Positions 15,167-23,865 of a stretch of DNA of 31,400 nucleotides are shown piece after piece (the first letter of the stretch is position 1; each line of letters starts with the position of its first letter). The DNA is from DATKEH01 sp035546355 (GTDB lineage: Bacteria > Acidobacteriota > Thermoanaerobaculia > Multivoradales > JAIOJS01), in assembly GCA_035546355.1 (NCBI GenBank), contig DATKEH010000063.1:1-31400 (forward strand), read 5' to 3'. Made by a program: the position numbers and the translations under genes. Under the pieces are notes generated by a model that saw nothing but the letters and a program-made list of their open reading frames with translations, had not been told where the DNA came from and made no database searches.

Positions 15167-15233
15167 GAGCCGAGCCTCCGCCGTCACCCCAACCGACTTG
15201 CGGGCCGGCTGTCGCTGCCGTCCCGGCGCGCCG

Positions 15234-15725
15234 CTACTCGGAGGCCTGGCGCGGGTCCTCGTCGGGATTCAAGTATTCGATGCCCCACGGGCCGGTGCTG
15301 TTGAGCTGGATCACCACCGGCTCGTCCCCGGTGAAGCCGTACATCGGCACGCCGGCGTCCATCACCGCCAGACTCCCCGCGGGGACGGCCTGCGCCTTCT
15401 GGCGATCGAAGGTGTCGCCGACGGCGAAGTAGAGCGTGCCGCTGAGCACCGTGACCCGCTCGACCGCCGGGTGCGTATGCAGCGGGATGGTGTAGTTGGC
15501 CGGGAACTCGATGCGCATGGTGAAGTCCTGCTCCTTGGACGGGTCCCCTTCGAGCACCGCGGCGCGGGCGCCCGCCGGCATCGACGCGACGGCCTTCCAC
15601 TCCAGCTGATCCGGGAGCACCATCAGGTGGCCGGGATGCTCGTCTTCGGCGAGGGCGGGCGCGCCGAGCCCCAACAGCAGGACGAGGGCAGCGAGGATTG
15701 CGTTAGCTCTGGACATTCTGGACAT
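15234..15725 (-). CDS. Secreted small cupin-domain protein
   Basis: 163 aa. The start is ATG 15725, because GGAAAGGAGG lies just upstream (4-nt spacing); the frame remains open further upstream into fhs but is not coding there. A signal peptide (SRANAILAALVLLLGLGAPALA, cut before EDEH, about residue 27) sends it to the periplasm. The remainder is one double-stranded beta-helix domain: motif 1 is IPLHTHPAVERVTVLSGTLYFAVG and motif 2 is PAGSLAVMDAGVPMYGFTGDEPVVIQL. The two His of HTHP and the Glu of VERVTVLSG could bind a metal. The second-motif histidine is not obvious. The family covers sensors, isomerases and dioxygenases, so no reaction is assigned. The first nine bases are duplicated (ATGTCCAGA twice), giving two possible starts. 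Confidence 0.82.
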   Translation of the reverse strand: MSRMSRANAILAALVLLLGLGAPALAEDEHPGHLMVLPDQLEWKAVASMPAGARAAVLEGDPSKEQDFTMRIEFPANYTIPLHTHPAVERVTVLSGTLYFAVGDTFDRQKAQAVPAGSLAVMDAGVPMYGFTGDEPVVIQLNSTGPWGIEYLNPDEDPRQASE

Positions 15726-15759
15726 TGGGTCCTCCTTTCCAAAGGGACTCGTGGCACGG

Positions 15760-15765
15760 AGCATA
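15760..15765 (-). promoter_or_regulatory. Candidate -10 element (TATGCT) for the cupin gene
   Basis: TATGCT on the minus strand lies 34 nt before ATG 15725, within the 65-bp gap after fhs. It would give a leader of about 27 nt containing the strong Shine-Dalgarno. The cupin gene could therefore be transcribed separately from fhs. Confidence 0.32.
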
Positions 15766-15790
15766 TCGCACCCCATCCGCTCGGCGCCCT

Positions 15791-17500
15791 TCAGAACAGC
15801 CCCGAGATCCGCCCGTCCCCGTCGACGTCGATGCGCTGCGCCGCCGGCGCCTTGGGCAGGCCGGGCAGGGTCATGATGTCGCCGCAGTAGACGATCAGGA
15901 ACTCGGCGCCGGCGGCCAGCCGCACGCCGCGCACCTGCAGGTTGAAGTGGTCGGGCGCGCCGAGCAGCCCGGGGTCCGAGGAGAAGGAGAACTGCGTCTT
16001 GGCCATGCAGATGGGCAGGTGGCCGTAGCCGGCGGCCTGCAGCTCGCGGAACTCGTCGCGCACCTTCTTGTCGGCCTCGACCTCGGTGGCCCCGTAGATC
16101 CGCTGGGCGATGGTCTCGACCTTCTCCCACAGCGGCATCTCGTCGGGGTAGAGCAGCCGGAAGTCGGCCGGCCGCTTGTCGATGAGCTCGACCACCGCCC
16201 GCGCCAGGGCCTCACCGCCGGCGCCGCCGTTCTCCCACACCGTGGTCTCGATGACGTCGACGCCGCGGTGGGCGCACTTCTCCATCACCGTCTGCGCCTC
16301 GCGCTCGGTGTCCGAGACGAAGCGGTTCAACGCCACCACCACCGGCAGCCCGAAGTCGCGCATGTTGCGGATGTGGCGCTTGAGGTTCTCGAGCCCCCTG
16401 GACAGCGCCTCGACGTCCTCCTCGGCCAGCCGATCCTTGGGCGCCCGCCCGTTCATCTTCAGCGCCCGGACGCTGGCGACGATGACCACCGCGTGGGGGT
16501 GGAAGCCGGCCTTGCGGCTGACGATGTCCATGAACTTCTCGCCGCCCAGATCGGAGCCGAAGCCGGCCTCGGTGACGACGTAGTCGGCCAGCTTGAGCGC
16601 CGTCTTGGTGGCGAGGATGGAGTTGGCGCCGTGGGCGATGTTGGCGAACGGCCCGCCGTGGACGAAGGTCGGGGTGTGCTCGATGGTCTGCACCAGGTTG
16701 GGGCGGATCGCGTCCTTGAGCAGGGCGGTCATCGCCCCGTGGACCTGCAGGTCGCGCGCGTACACCGGGCGCTTGTCGTAGGTCTGGGCGACGACGATGT
16801 TGCCCAGCCGCCGCCTCAGGTCCATCAGGTCGGTGGCGAGGCAGAAGCAGGCCATCACCTCCGAGGCGACGGTGATCTCGAAGGACGCCTCGTGGGGGAT
16901 CGAGTTGCCCACCCCTCCCAGGCCGACGACGATGTTGCGCAGCGCCCGGTCGTTCATGTCGAGCACTCGCGTCCAGCTGATGCGTCGCGGGTCGATGTGC
17001 AGCTCGTTGCCGTGGTGGATGTGGTTGTCGATGGCGGCGGCGAGCAGGTTGTTCGCCAGGCCGATGGCGTGAAAGTCGCCGGTGAAGTGGAGGTTGATCT
17101 CCTCCATCGGCAGCACCTGCGCGAAGCCCCCGCCGGCGGCCCCGCCCTTCATCCCGAAGCAGGGGCCGAGCGAGGGCTCCCGCAGGCAGAGCATGGCGCG
17201 CTTGCCGATCCGCCGCAGGGCGTCGGCGAGGCCTACCGAGATGGTGGTCTTGCCCTCGCCCGCCGGCGTCGGGTTCATCGCCGTGACCAGGATCAGCAGG
17301 CCGCTCGGCGCCGCCTCGTCCCCCAGCACCCGGCGCAGCGCGTCGCGACCGATCTTGGCGATGTACCGGCCGTGGCGGTCGAGGTCCTCGTCGCCGAGGC
17401 CGATCTCGGCGGCGATCTCGGAGATGGGCTTCATCTCGGCGGCCCGGGCGATCTCGATGTCGCTCGGCACCGGCCGCGGCACGGTCAGGCTTTCGCTCAT
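15791..17500 (-). CDS. fhs: Formate--tetrahydrofolate ligase
   Basis: 569 aa. The start is ATG 17500, set by AAGGAG 5 nt upstream; the frame extends upstream without family similarity. It is the cytoplasmic ATP-dependent ligase that joins formate to tetrahydrofolate to give 10-formyl-THF for purine and fMet synthesis or the acetogenic methyl branch. Diagnostic sequences are the P-loop TPAGEGKTT (78-86), GPCFGMKGGAAGGGFAQV, EINLHFTGDFHAI, LRRISWTR-like DPRRISWTRVLDMNDR, and TDLMDLRRRLGNIV. The length matches the family. It lies 10 bp after the VOC gene and probably shares its transcript. The adjacent genes give no hint of an acetyl-CoA pathway, so a standard C1 role is likelier. Confidence 0.97.
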   Translation of the reverse strand: MSESLTVPRPVPSDIEIARAAEMKPISEIAAEIGLGDEDLDRHGRYIAKIGRDALRRVLGDEAAPSGLLILVTAMNPTPAGEGKTTISVGLADALRRIGKRAMLCLREPSLGPCFGMKGGAAGGGFAQVLPMEEINLHFTGDFHAIGLANNLLAAAIDNHIHHGNELHIDPRRISWTRVLDMNDRALRNIVVGLGGVGNSIPHEASFEITVASEVMACFCLATDLMDLRRRLGNIVVAQTYDKRPVYARDLQVHGAMTALLKDAIRPNLVQTIEHTPTFVHGGPFANIAHGANSILATKTALKLADYVVTEAGFGSDLGGEKFMDIVSRKAGFHPHAVVIVASVRALKMNGRAPKDRLAEEDVEALSRGLENLKRHIRNMRDFGLPVVVALNRFVSDTEREAQTVMEKCAHRGVDVIETTVWENGGAGGEALARAVVELIDKRPADFRLLYPDEMPLWEKVETIAQRIYGATEVEADKKVRDEFRELQAAGYGHLPICMAKTQFSFSSDPGLLGAPDHFNLQVRGVRLAAGAEFLIVYCGDIMTLPGLPKAPAAQRIDVDGDGRISGLF

Positions 17501-17505
17501 GGAGG

Positions 17506-17511
17506 CTCCTT
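17506..17511 (-). promoter_or_regulatory. Shine-Dalgarno of fhs overlapping the stop codon of the upstream VOC gene
   Basis: AAGGAG on the minus strand lies 5 nt before ATG 17500 and shares base 17511 with the VOC gene's TGA (17511-17513). This fixes the fhs start and suggests translational coupling. Confidence 0.8.
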
Positions 17512-17879
17512 CAGGAAGGCGACCAGACTTCGATCCGGTGCCCTTCGGGGTCATGGAGGAAGAACCCGCGGCCGCCCCACGCCAGGCGGCGCAGCGGCTG
17601 CGGCGCGAGCCCGGCGGCGGAGAGCCGCTCGCGGGTGGCCGCGGCGTCCGCCACGCGCCAGCTCAGCGTCAGGCCGCCACCGCCGGCGCTCGCCACCGTC
17701 GCGCGAGCGGAATCGGCCACCGAGACGTAGGCGCCGTCGCTCAGCCGCAGCTCGACGAACCAGTCGCTGACGAAGGCCTCGGCCAACCCCAGCCGGTCGC
17801 GGTAGAACGCCACCGTCTCCTGCCATCGCTGGCAGTAGAGGATGGTGTTGCTGCGGTCGATTTCGAGCAGGGCCGCCAT
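17511..17879 (-). CDS. VOC-superfamily (glyoxalase/bleomycin-resistance-like) protein
   Basis: 122 aa, ATG at 17879 with GAAGG about 6 nt upstream. It is a single vicinal-oxygen-chelate module pair: SNTILYCQRWQETVAFYRDRLGL opens the first beta-alpha-beta unit, and RGFFLHDPEGHRIEVWSP is the typical ending of the second, where the final Glu (E in RIEVW) is a usual metal ligand. The first-strand metal position is Asn/Leu rather than His, so a metal site is incomplete in the monomer. Members include isomerases, dioxygenases and antibiotic-binding proteins; none can be chosen. It is cytoplasmic. It is the first gene of a two-gene unit with fhs. Confidence 0.86.
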   Translation of the reverse strand: MAALLEIDRSNTILYCQRWQETVAFYRDRLGLAEAFVSDWFVELRLSDGAYVSVADSARATVASAGGGGLTLSWRVADAAATRERLSAAGLAPQPLRRLAWGGRGFFLHDPEGHRIEVWSPS

Positions 17880-17903
17880 GCCACGCCTTCGCCGGGCGGC
17901 AGG

Positions 17904-17926
17904 ATGATATCGCGCCCTGCTATCCT
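17904..17926. promoter_or_regulatory. Divergent -10 elements for the VOC-fhs and ABC-exporter units
   Basis: TATCAT on the minus strand (17904-17909) is 24 nt before the VOC ATG. TATCCT on the plus strand (17921-17926) is 9 nt before the GTG of the ABC ATPase at 17936, which has no Shine-Dalgarno. The spacer is only 56 bp, so the two promoters must overlap or interleave. Confidence 0.42.
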
Positions 17927-17935
17927 TCCCGCCCC

Positions 17936-18624
<689 letters not shown>

Positions 18625-18625
<1 letters not shown>

Positions 18626-21195
18626 TGTACCGCAGCGAGGGGCGCGGATCCGGGGCCGGGCCCGGCTTCTACCTCCGCTACCTGCTGCGCGACTCGCGCG
18701 GCGCCCGGGGTCGGCTGGCCGTCTTCGCCCTCTGCCTCGCCGTCGGCGTCGCCGCCGTGGTGGCGGTGGCGGCGCTGGCCGACGGGCTGGAGAGGGCGCT
18801 GCGGCGGGAGGCCAAGCAGCTGCTCGGCGGCGACGTGGCGGTGGAGGGCACCCGGCCCATCCCGCCGGAGGTGTCGGCCGCGGCCGCCAGCGCCGGAGTC
18901 ACGGCGCGAGTGGCCGTGCGGGAGCTGGCGACCATGGCGGCGACTCCGGCCGTCGCGGGCGAGCTGCCGCGCAGCCAGCTGGTCGAGCTCAAGGTGGTGG
19001 AGGGGCCGTACCCGCTGTACGGCGAGGCGCTGCTGGAGAGCGGCGAGCCGGTGGCCGCCGCTCTCGAGCGGGGGGCGGTGGTGGCGCCGGACCTGCTCGA
19101 ACGCCTCGGCCTCGGCCGCGGCGGCGCCGTCGCCCTCGGCGAGGCGACCCTGCCCATCGCCGGAGTGCTGGCCAGCGAGCCCGACCGCGCGGTGACCCCG
19201 TTCACCCTCGGGCCGCGCGTCCTGCTGTCGGCGGAGCACTTCGCGCGCACCCACCTCGAGACCTTCGGCAGCCGCATCCGCTACCAGCTCGCCTGGCGAC
19301 TGCCCGGCAACCCCGGCCCGGCCGAGGCGGGGGCGTTCGCCGACAGCCTGCGCGCGGCACTCGCCGGCTCCCCCTGGTGGCAGGTCGAGACCTACCACCA
19401 GGCGCAGCCCGGCCTGCAGCAGGGGCTGCAGCGAGTGGAACGCTACCTCGGCCTGGTCGCCCTGCTGTCGCTGCTGGTCGGCGGCGTCGGGGTGGCCCAG
19501 AGCATCCGCTCGTTCCTCGCCAGCCGGCTCGACGCGGTGGCGGTGCTCAAGTGCCTGGGGGTGCGGCCGCGGCAGGCGTTGGGCCTGTACCTGGCGCAGG
19601 TCGTCCTGCTGGCGGCGGTCGGCTCGCTGCTGGGAGGGTTGGCGGGCCTGCTGCTGCAGCTCCAGCTGCCACGGCTGCTGGGCGACCTCGTCCCTGCCCA
19701 CGCCCTCACCTTCTGGCAGCCGGCGGCGCTGGCCCGCGGCGTCGCGCTGGGGCTCGCCGTGGCCTTGCTGTTCGCGCTGCCGCCGCTGACCGCGGTGGTG
19801 CGCGTGCCGCCGCTACGGGCGCTGCGCCGCGATGTCGACCCGCCGCCGCCCCGCCGCATCGTTCGCTGGCTGCTGGCGGCGGGCGTCGTGGCCGGCGTGC
19901 TGCTGCTCGCCGCCGCCCAGTCGGGCTCGTTCGTCCTCGGCGCCCGCTTCACCGGCGGGCTGGTGGCCGCGGTGGCGGTGCTGGCGGCGACCGCCCGGTT
20001 GCTGCGAGCGGCGGCCGCCAGGCTCCGCCACCTGCCCGTCCCCGTCGCCGTCCGCCAGGGAGCCGCCTCGCTGGCGCGGCCCGGCTCCGACACCCTCGCC
20101 GCCGCGGTGGCGTTGGGCCTCGGCGTGCTGGTCGTCCTCACCACCCTGCTGATCGAGCGGCACCTCACCGCTTCCCTGCGCGCCGAGCTACCGGCGAACG
20201 CGCCCACCGCCTTCCTCCTCGACATCCAGCCCGACCAGTGGCCGGGAGTGGCCGCCCTGCTCGCCGAGGCGGGCGCCGGCAACGTCGATTCGGTGCCGGT
20301 GGTGATGGCGCGGCTCACCGCGGTCGACGGCCGGCCGGTGGCGGAGCTCGCCGGCGCCGCCCCCGCAGACGACGAACGGCAGTGGGCGCTCACTCGCGAG
20401 CAGCGACTCACGTACCTCGAGCAGCTGCCGCCCGACAACCGGCTGGTGGCGGGCGCCCTGTGGCAGGACCCGGCGGTGGCCGAAGTCAGTCTCGAGGAGG
20501 ACTACGCCCGCGACCTCGGCGTCGGCCTCGGTTCGACTCTCGGGTTCGACGTGCAGGGAGTGCCGGTGGAGCTCACGGTCACCAGCCTGCGGGCGGTGGA
20601 CTGGCGCTCCTTCCGCATCAACTTTTTCCTCGTCGTCGAGCCGGCGGCGCTGGCCGAGGCGCCGCAGACGCGGCTCGCCGCCGCCGCCCTGCCGGCCGGC
20701 GCAGAGGGCGTGGTGCGGGGGCTGCTGGCCCGCGACTTCCCCAACGTCACCCTGGTCGACATCCGCGACCTGCTGGAGAAGGTCGCCCGCCTCTTCCACC
20801 GCCTGGGGACGGCCGTACGCTTCCTCGGCGGCTTCACCGCCGCGGCCGGCGCCGCCATCCTGTTCGGCGCGGTGGCGGGGGCCGCGGTGCGGCGCGGGCG
20901 CGAGGTCGCGCTGCTCAAGACGCTGGGGTTCACCCGCCGCGGCGTCACCGCCGTCTTCGCCACCGAGCACGCGCTGGTCGGCGCCGTGGGCGGCCTGGTG
21001 GGCGCCGCGGGCGCGGCGCTGCTGACCGTGCTGGTGGTGCGCCGCGGCTTCGACCTCGAGTGGCATCCCTATCCGGGCCTGCTGGCCGCCGGCGTGGCGG
21101 CGGCGGTGGGCCTGGCCGTCACGGCCGGCCTCACCGCCAGCCTGCGCGCCCTCCGCCGCCCGCCCGTCGAGGTCCTGCGCGACGAGCGGGAGTAG
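18625..21195 (+). CDS. ABC transporter permease with two FtsX domains (YbbP-like)
   Basis: 856 aa, ATG at 18625 overlapping the stop of its ATPase. The layout is that of E. coli YbbP: one membrane segment (about 29-52), a large periplasmic MacB-type domain (about 55-265), a first FtsX block of three helices (about 276-395), further helices (about 415-510), a second periplasmic domain (about 515-725), and a final FtsX block of three helices (about 735-840) ending in RALRRPPVEVLRDE. The last segment is the usual permease coupling end. Together with the upstream ATPase it forms an inner-membrane exporter or mechanotransmission pump. YbbAP in E. coli lies next to tesA and is thought to handle hydrophobic compounds; no thioesterase is here. 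The cargo is unknown. Confidence 0.92.
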
Positions 21196-21212
21196 GCCGA
21201 CCGCCGGCTGCC

Positions 21213-21237
21213 GCGCGGCGCGGCGCGGCGCGGCGCG
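21213..21237. repeat. Pentanucleotide tandem repeat (CGGCG) before the STN-PilZ unit
   Basis: There are four perfect head-to-tail copies of CGGCG (21216-21235), with partial copies on both sides, 25 bp of period 5. It ends 4 bp before the TATACT -10-like element and covers the place where a -35 element would be. Change in copy number would alter spacing. Confidence 0.7.
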
Positions 21238-21241
21238 CTGC

Positions 21242-21247
21242 TATACT
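21242..21247 (+). promoter_or_regulatory. -10 element (TATACT) for the STN-PilZ unit
   Basis: TATACT matches five of six positions of TATAAT. It ends 14 nt before the GTG start at 21262 and 17 nt before the next in-frame ATG at 21265. No Shine-Dalgarno intervenes, so the transcript would have a very short leader. Confidence 0.5.
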
Positions 21248-21261
21248 GGCGACGATCCGCT

Positions 21262-21780
21262 GTGATGCCAGGACGCCCCTCCCCCGCCCGCTCGAACCGG
21301 GGTATCGCGGGACTCCTGCGCGCACTGGCGGTGGTTCTCGCCGTCCTGGCGTCCTTCGGCACCGCGCCCGCAGGCGCTGCCGAGCCCTGCGACGACGGCG
21401 CCGCTCGGGCCGAGCCGGCGCCGGAGGCACGCGAGCAGCCGGATGGCGAAGACGCCCCGGACGCCCCCGCGGCGGAGCACGGCCTGGGGCAGCGCGCCTG
21501 GACCGTCGACGTCACCCATCCCCAGGGAGCGAGTCGCTGGCGCGGCGAGAGGATCAGCCTGAGCCTGCGCGACGCCGACCTGAAGGAGGTGCTGCGCAGC
21601 TTCGCCCGCCTCGCCGACATGAACCTGATCCTCGATCCCAGGGTCAAGGGGAGGGTCACCGTCGAGCTGCACGACGTGCCGTGGGACCAGGCCCTCCACG
21701 TCATCCTCAAGACCCACGGTCTGGGCATCGAGATCGACGGCGGCACCATCTGGTCGGTGCGGCCGCCGTCCCGGAGGTGA
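21262..21780 (+). CDS. Secreted solo STN (secretin/TonB N-terminal) domain protein, PilQ-like
   Basis: 172 aa; GTG 21262 or ATG 21265. A signal peptide (RALAVVLAVLASFGTAPAGA, cut near residue 39) exports it to the periplasm. After an acidic Pro/Ala-rich linker (about 40-75) it has one STN domain: ISLSLRDADLKEVLRSFARL, then MNLILDPRVKGRVTVELHDVPWDQAL and VILKTHGLGIEI, the same as the N0 domain of PilQ and other secretins. The protein stops directly after this domain, so there is no secretin barrel. It could be a separate partner of a secretin, a stand-alone periplasmic signal receiver, or the remnant of a longer secretin. No frameshift or truncated barrel follows. It is joined to a PilZ gene 4 bp downstream. 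Confidence 0.83.
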   Translation: MMPGRPSPARSNRGIAGLLRALAVVLAVLASFGTAPAGAAEPCDDGAARAEPAPEAREQPDGEDAPDAPAAEHGLGQRAWTVDVTHPQGASRWRGERISLSLRDADLKEVLRSFARLADMNLILDPRVKGRVTVELHDVPWDQALHVILKTHGLGIEIDGGTIWSVRPPSRR

Positions 21781-21784
21781 GGGC

Positions 21785-22129
21785 ATGCCCGAGTACAAGC
21801 AGGTGCGGCGCTTTCCCCGAGCCAGCGGGGAGTTCCCGATGTTCGTCGAGCTGCTCTCGGGACGACCCTACGCCGGCTTCTCCCGCACCCGCACGCTCGG
21901 CTCCGGCGGCTGCATGTTCGAGACCGACGAGACGCTCGGCTTCCTGTCGCTGATGAAGATGTCGATCTCGGTCGGCGGCCGCATCGTCAACGCCGACGGC
22001 CGCGTCGCCTACGAGCGCCGTACCGGTGACCAGAGGGTCGAGGTGGGCGTCGAGTTCTTGCGGGTCGCGCCCGCCGACCGCTCGCACCTCGAGGACGTGG
22101 TGCTGACGCGGCAGCAGCAGCCGGCGTAG
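21785..22129 (+). CDS. PilZ-domain protein with divergent c-di-GMP motifs
   Basis: 114 aa, ATG at 21785 with GGAGGTGA 5 nt upstream, 4 bp after the STN gene. The protein is a single PilZ beta-barrel domain: RRFPRASGEFPMFVELL, RTRTLGSGGCMFETDE, then a GRIVNADGRVAYERR and VEVGVEFLRV end. The RxxxR motif is present (R8, R9, R12). The second motif is LGSGGC in place of the usual (D/N)-x-S-x-x-G, with Leu where the acidic or Asn residue is expected and Cys at the final Gly. Binding of c-di-GMP is therefore uncertain. It is predicted cytoplasmic, unlike its exported operon partner. Adjacent genes suggest a pilus or envelope role, but this is inference. Confidence 0.82.
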   Translation: MPEYKQVRRFPRASGEFPMFVELLSGRPYAGFSRTRTLGSGGCMFETDETLGFLSLMKMSISVGGRIVNADGRVAYERRTGDQRVEVGVEFLRVAPADRSHLEDVVLTRQQQPA

Positions 22130-22145
22130 GCAAACCTGCTACGCC
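22123..22145. terminator. Inverted repeat across two convergent stop codons (possible bidirectional terminator)
   Basis: GGCGTAG (22123-22129) and CTACGCC (22139-22145) form a perfect 7-bp stem with a 9-nt loop. The arms include the stop codons of the PilZ gene (+) and the DUF429-like gene (-). It lacks a T-tract on either strand, so Rho-independent termination would be weak. Confidence 0.35.
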
Positions 22146-22894
22146 ACCCCGAGGATCCAGCCCTCGAGGCGGGCGCGCTCCATCTCCGCTTCCGACAGCG
22201 GCGGCTGGAAGTAGGGGGTCAGCAGGCCCAGCCGGTCGCGGTCCTGCAGCCAGGCGCAGATCGCGTAGGCCGGGTGCTGGTCGCGCGACAGCCCGTCACG
22301 GCCGTAGCGATGCAGCAGCCGCGCCGGCCGCACCTCGGCGACCACCGAGCGCCCTGCGGGCACGGCAAAGCCGTCGAACGGCCAGAAATGGGCGTTCTTG
22401 CCGCCGCGCTTGAGGTAGGACAGCCAGGGGATGCCGGCGTGGGTGGCCCGCGCCGCACTGTCCTTGAGGTCGAACTGGAAGACACTGCGAGGAAAGGCGG
22501 TCCAGCTGCCGGTGAGCCGCTGCTCGTCGGACTCGCCGAGCCGGGAGAGGCCCGGCAGCAGCTCCCGCACCGACAGCCGGTGGGTCGGCCAGTGCTCCTC
22601 GAAGTCGTGCAGGAACGACTCCCAGCTGCCCAGGTCGTGGCGGTGCATGTAGCTCTGGGGGAAGGAGAAGGCGTGGTCGAGGCCGACCACCGTCGGCTCC
22701 TCCGCGGAGAGCTTCTCCCCCAGCCAGGACGCCAGCTCCTGACGGCTCCAGCGCCCCTCGGAGTCGCTGCGGTTGAGCTCGACGTAGGGCTCGTGCTCCT
22801 CTCGCGCCGAGAACACCGCCAGGTCGTCCAGGCGCTCCGCGGGTCCCTTGCGCCCGGAGTAGCGGACGCCGATGTAGTGACCGAACGCGCTCAT
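22139..22894 (-). CDS. DUF429-like predicted RNase H-fold protein
   Basis: 251 aa, ATG at 22894 with AGGGAG a few nt upstream. It begins with YIGVRYSGRKGP and has VGLDHAFSFPQSYM near residue 80, an acidic-containing central strand, and VVAEVRPARLLHRY near residue 190, followed by HPAYAICAWLQ and a C-terminal EGWILGVA. This pattern of an N-terminal beta hairpin, a (D/G)-LD-x-x-F-S-F-P segment and an E-V-x-P segment resembles DUF429 proteins, which are predicted nucleases with an RNase H-like fold, but the function of that family is unproven. I call it with moderate confidence. It is the last gene of the five-gene envelope operon, 29 bp after the YibQ-like gene, and may be carried along by position only. 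Confidence 0.6.
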   Translation of the reverse strand: MSAFGHYIGVRYSGRKGPAERLDDLAVFSAREEHEPYVELNRSDSEGRWSRQELASWLGEKLSAEEPTVVGLDHAFSFPQSYMHRHDLGSWESFLHDFEEHWPTHRLSVRELLPGLSRLGESDEQRLTGSWTAFPRSVFQFDLKDSAARATHAGIPWLSYLKRGGKNAHFWPFDGFAVPAGRSVVAEVRPARLLHRYGRDGLSRDQHPAYAICAWLQDRDRLGLLTPYFQPPLSEAEMERARLEGWILGVA

Positions 22895-22923
22895 CGCAGC
22901 TCCCTTCCCGCCGATCCTACCGC

Positions 22924-23856
22924 CTACTCCGCCGGCAGCACCGGGCTGCGGTCGAGCAGGAAGCTCACCGGTACGAACTCGAAGCCGGCGGCGAGCGCCC
23001 GCGGCACCTCCTCCCGCAGCACGGCCAGCGTCTGCGGGTGCGGATGGGCGATGGCGATGGCGGCGCCGCGCTCTGCCGCCAGCTCGAGGAGCCGCCGGAA
23101 CTGCCCGCGGATGGCCTCGGGCTCGGGGTCGGGGTCGAGGAACACCTGCCGCTCGGCGGCGGGGAGCCCGAGGCCGCGCGCCAGGCGATAGCCGACGCTC
23201 TCGGCGCTGGTGCGGGAGTCGAGGAAGAACATCTCCTCCTCGTGCAACGCCCGCAGGATCGGCTCCATCGCCGCCGAGTCGCGGGTCAGCTCCGAGCCCA
23301 TGTGGTTGTTCACCCCGACCGCCCCGGGAACCTGCTGCAGCGCGCGCCGGGTGCCGGCGGCGAGGGCCGCTGGAGACATCGCCGGGTGCAGGGTACCCGG
23401 GCCGGGATCGTGGCCGTTGCTGGCCGTCATCGGCAGGTGGAGCAGGATCTCGACCCCGCGCCCGCGCAGCGCCGCCGCCACCTCGGCGGTGGCCGCCTCG
23501 TAGGGCAGCACCGAGTAGGTGAGCGGCACGCCCAGCGCCGCCACCGTCTCCATCTCCGCCACGCTGCGGCCGAGATCGTCGAAGACCAGCGCCAGGTGGC
23601 CCGAGGATCGCGGCGGCGGCGCAGCCGGGGCTTGCGGCTCCGGCGCGCCTCCCACCCCTCCATCCCGGGGGGCGCCGACGCCTACCCCCTCGTCAGCGCC
23701 GCTCTCGCCGCCGGGCATCGGGCGTTTCGCCAGCTCGGGCCGCGCCGGCGGACGCGCGAACCAGCCGAAGTAGAGGAGGCCGGCCGCCGCAACCGCAGCG
23801 AGCGCCAGCAGCACCCAGCCCACCGGCCGCGGTTGCCGCCTGCGACGCTTCGCCAT
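22924..23856 (-). CDS. Divergent polysaccharide deacetylase (YibQ-like)
   Basis: 310 aa, ATG at 23856, 9 bp after the S41 gene. A basic N-terminus (MAKRRRRQPRP) is followed by one membrane segment (about 13-32), then a Pro/Ala/Gly linker, and the catalytic-like domain from about residue 85. Motifs of the divergent family are present: LVFDDLG, LLHLPMTA, GVNNHMGSELT, FLDSRTSA, and IAHPHPQT. These provide the usual Asp and His metal-site candidates, in the seven-stranded barrel of carbohydrate esterases. The domain faces the periplasm. In Gammaproteobacteria this gene follows envC and ctpA, as it does here. An action on peptidoglycan or another glycan is plausible but not demonstrated for the family. 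Confidence 0.9.
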   Translation of the reverse strand: MAKRRRRQPRPVGWVLLALAAVAAAGLLYFGWFARPPARPELAKRPMPGGESGADEGVGVGAPRDGGVGGAPEPQAPAAPPPRSSGHLALVFDDLGRSVAEMETVAALGVPLTYSVLPYEAATAEVAAALRGRGVEILLHLPMTASNGHDPGPGTLHPAMSPAALAAGTRRALQQVPGAVGVNNHMGSELTRDSAAMEPILRALHEEEMFFLDSRTSAESVGYRLARGLGLPAAERQVFLDPDPEPEAIRGQFRRLLELAAERGAAIAIAHPHPQTLAVLREEVPRALAAGFEFVPVSFLLDRSPVLPAE

Positions 23857-23865
23857 GAATGACGA

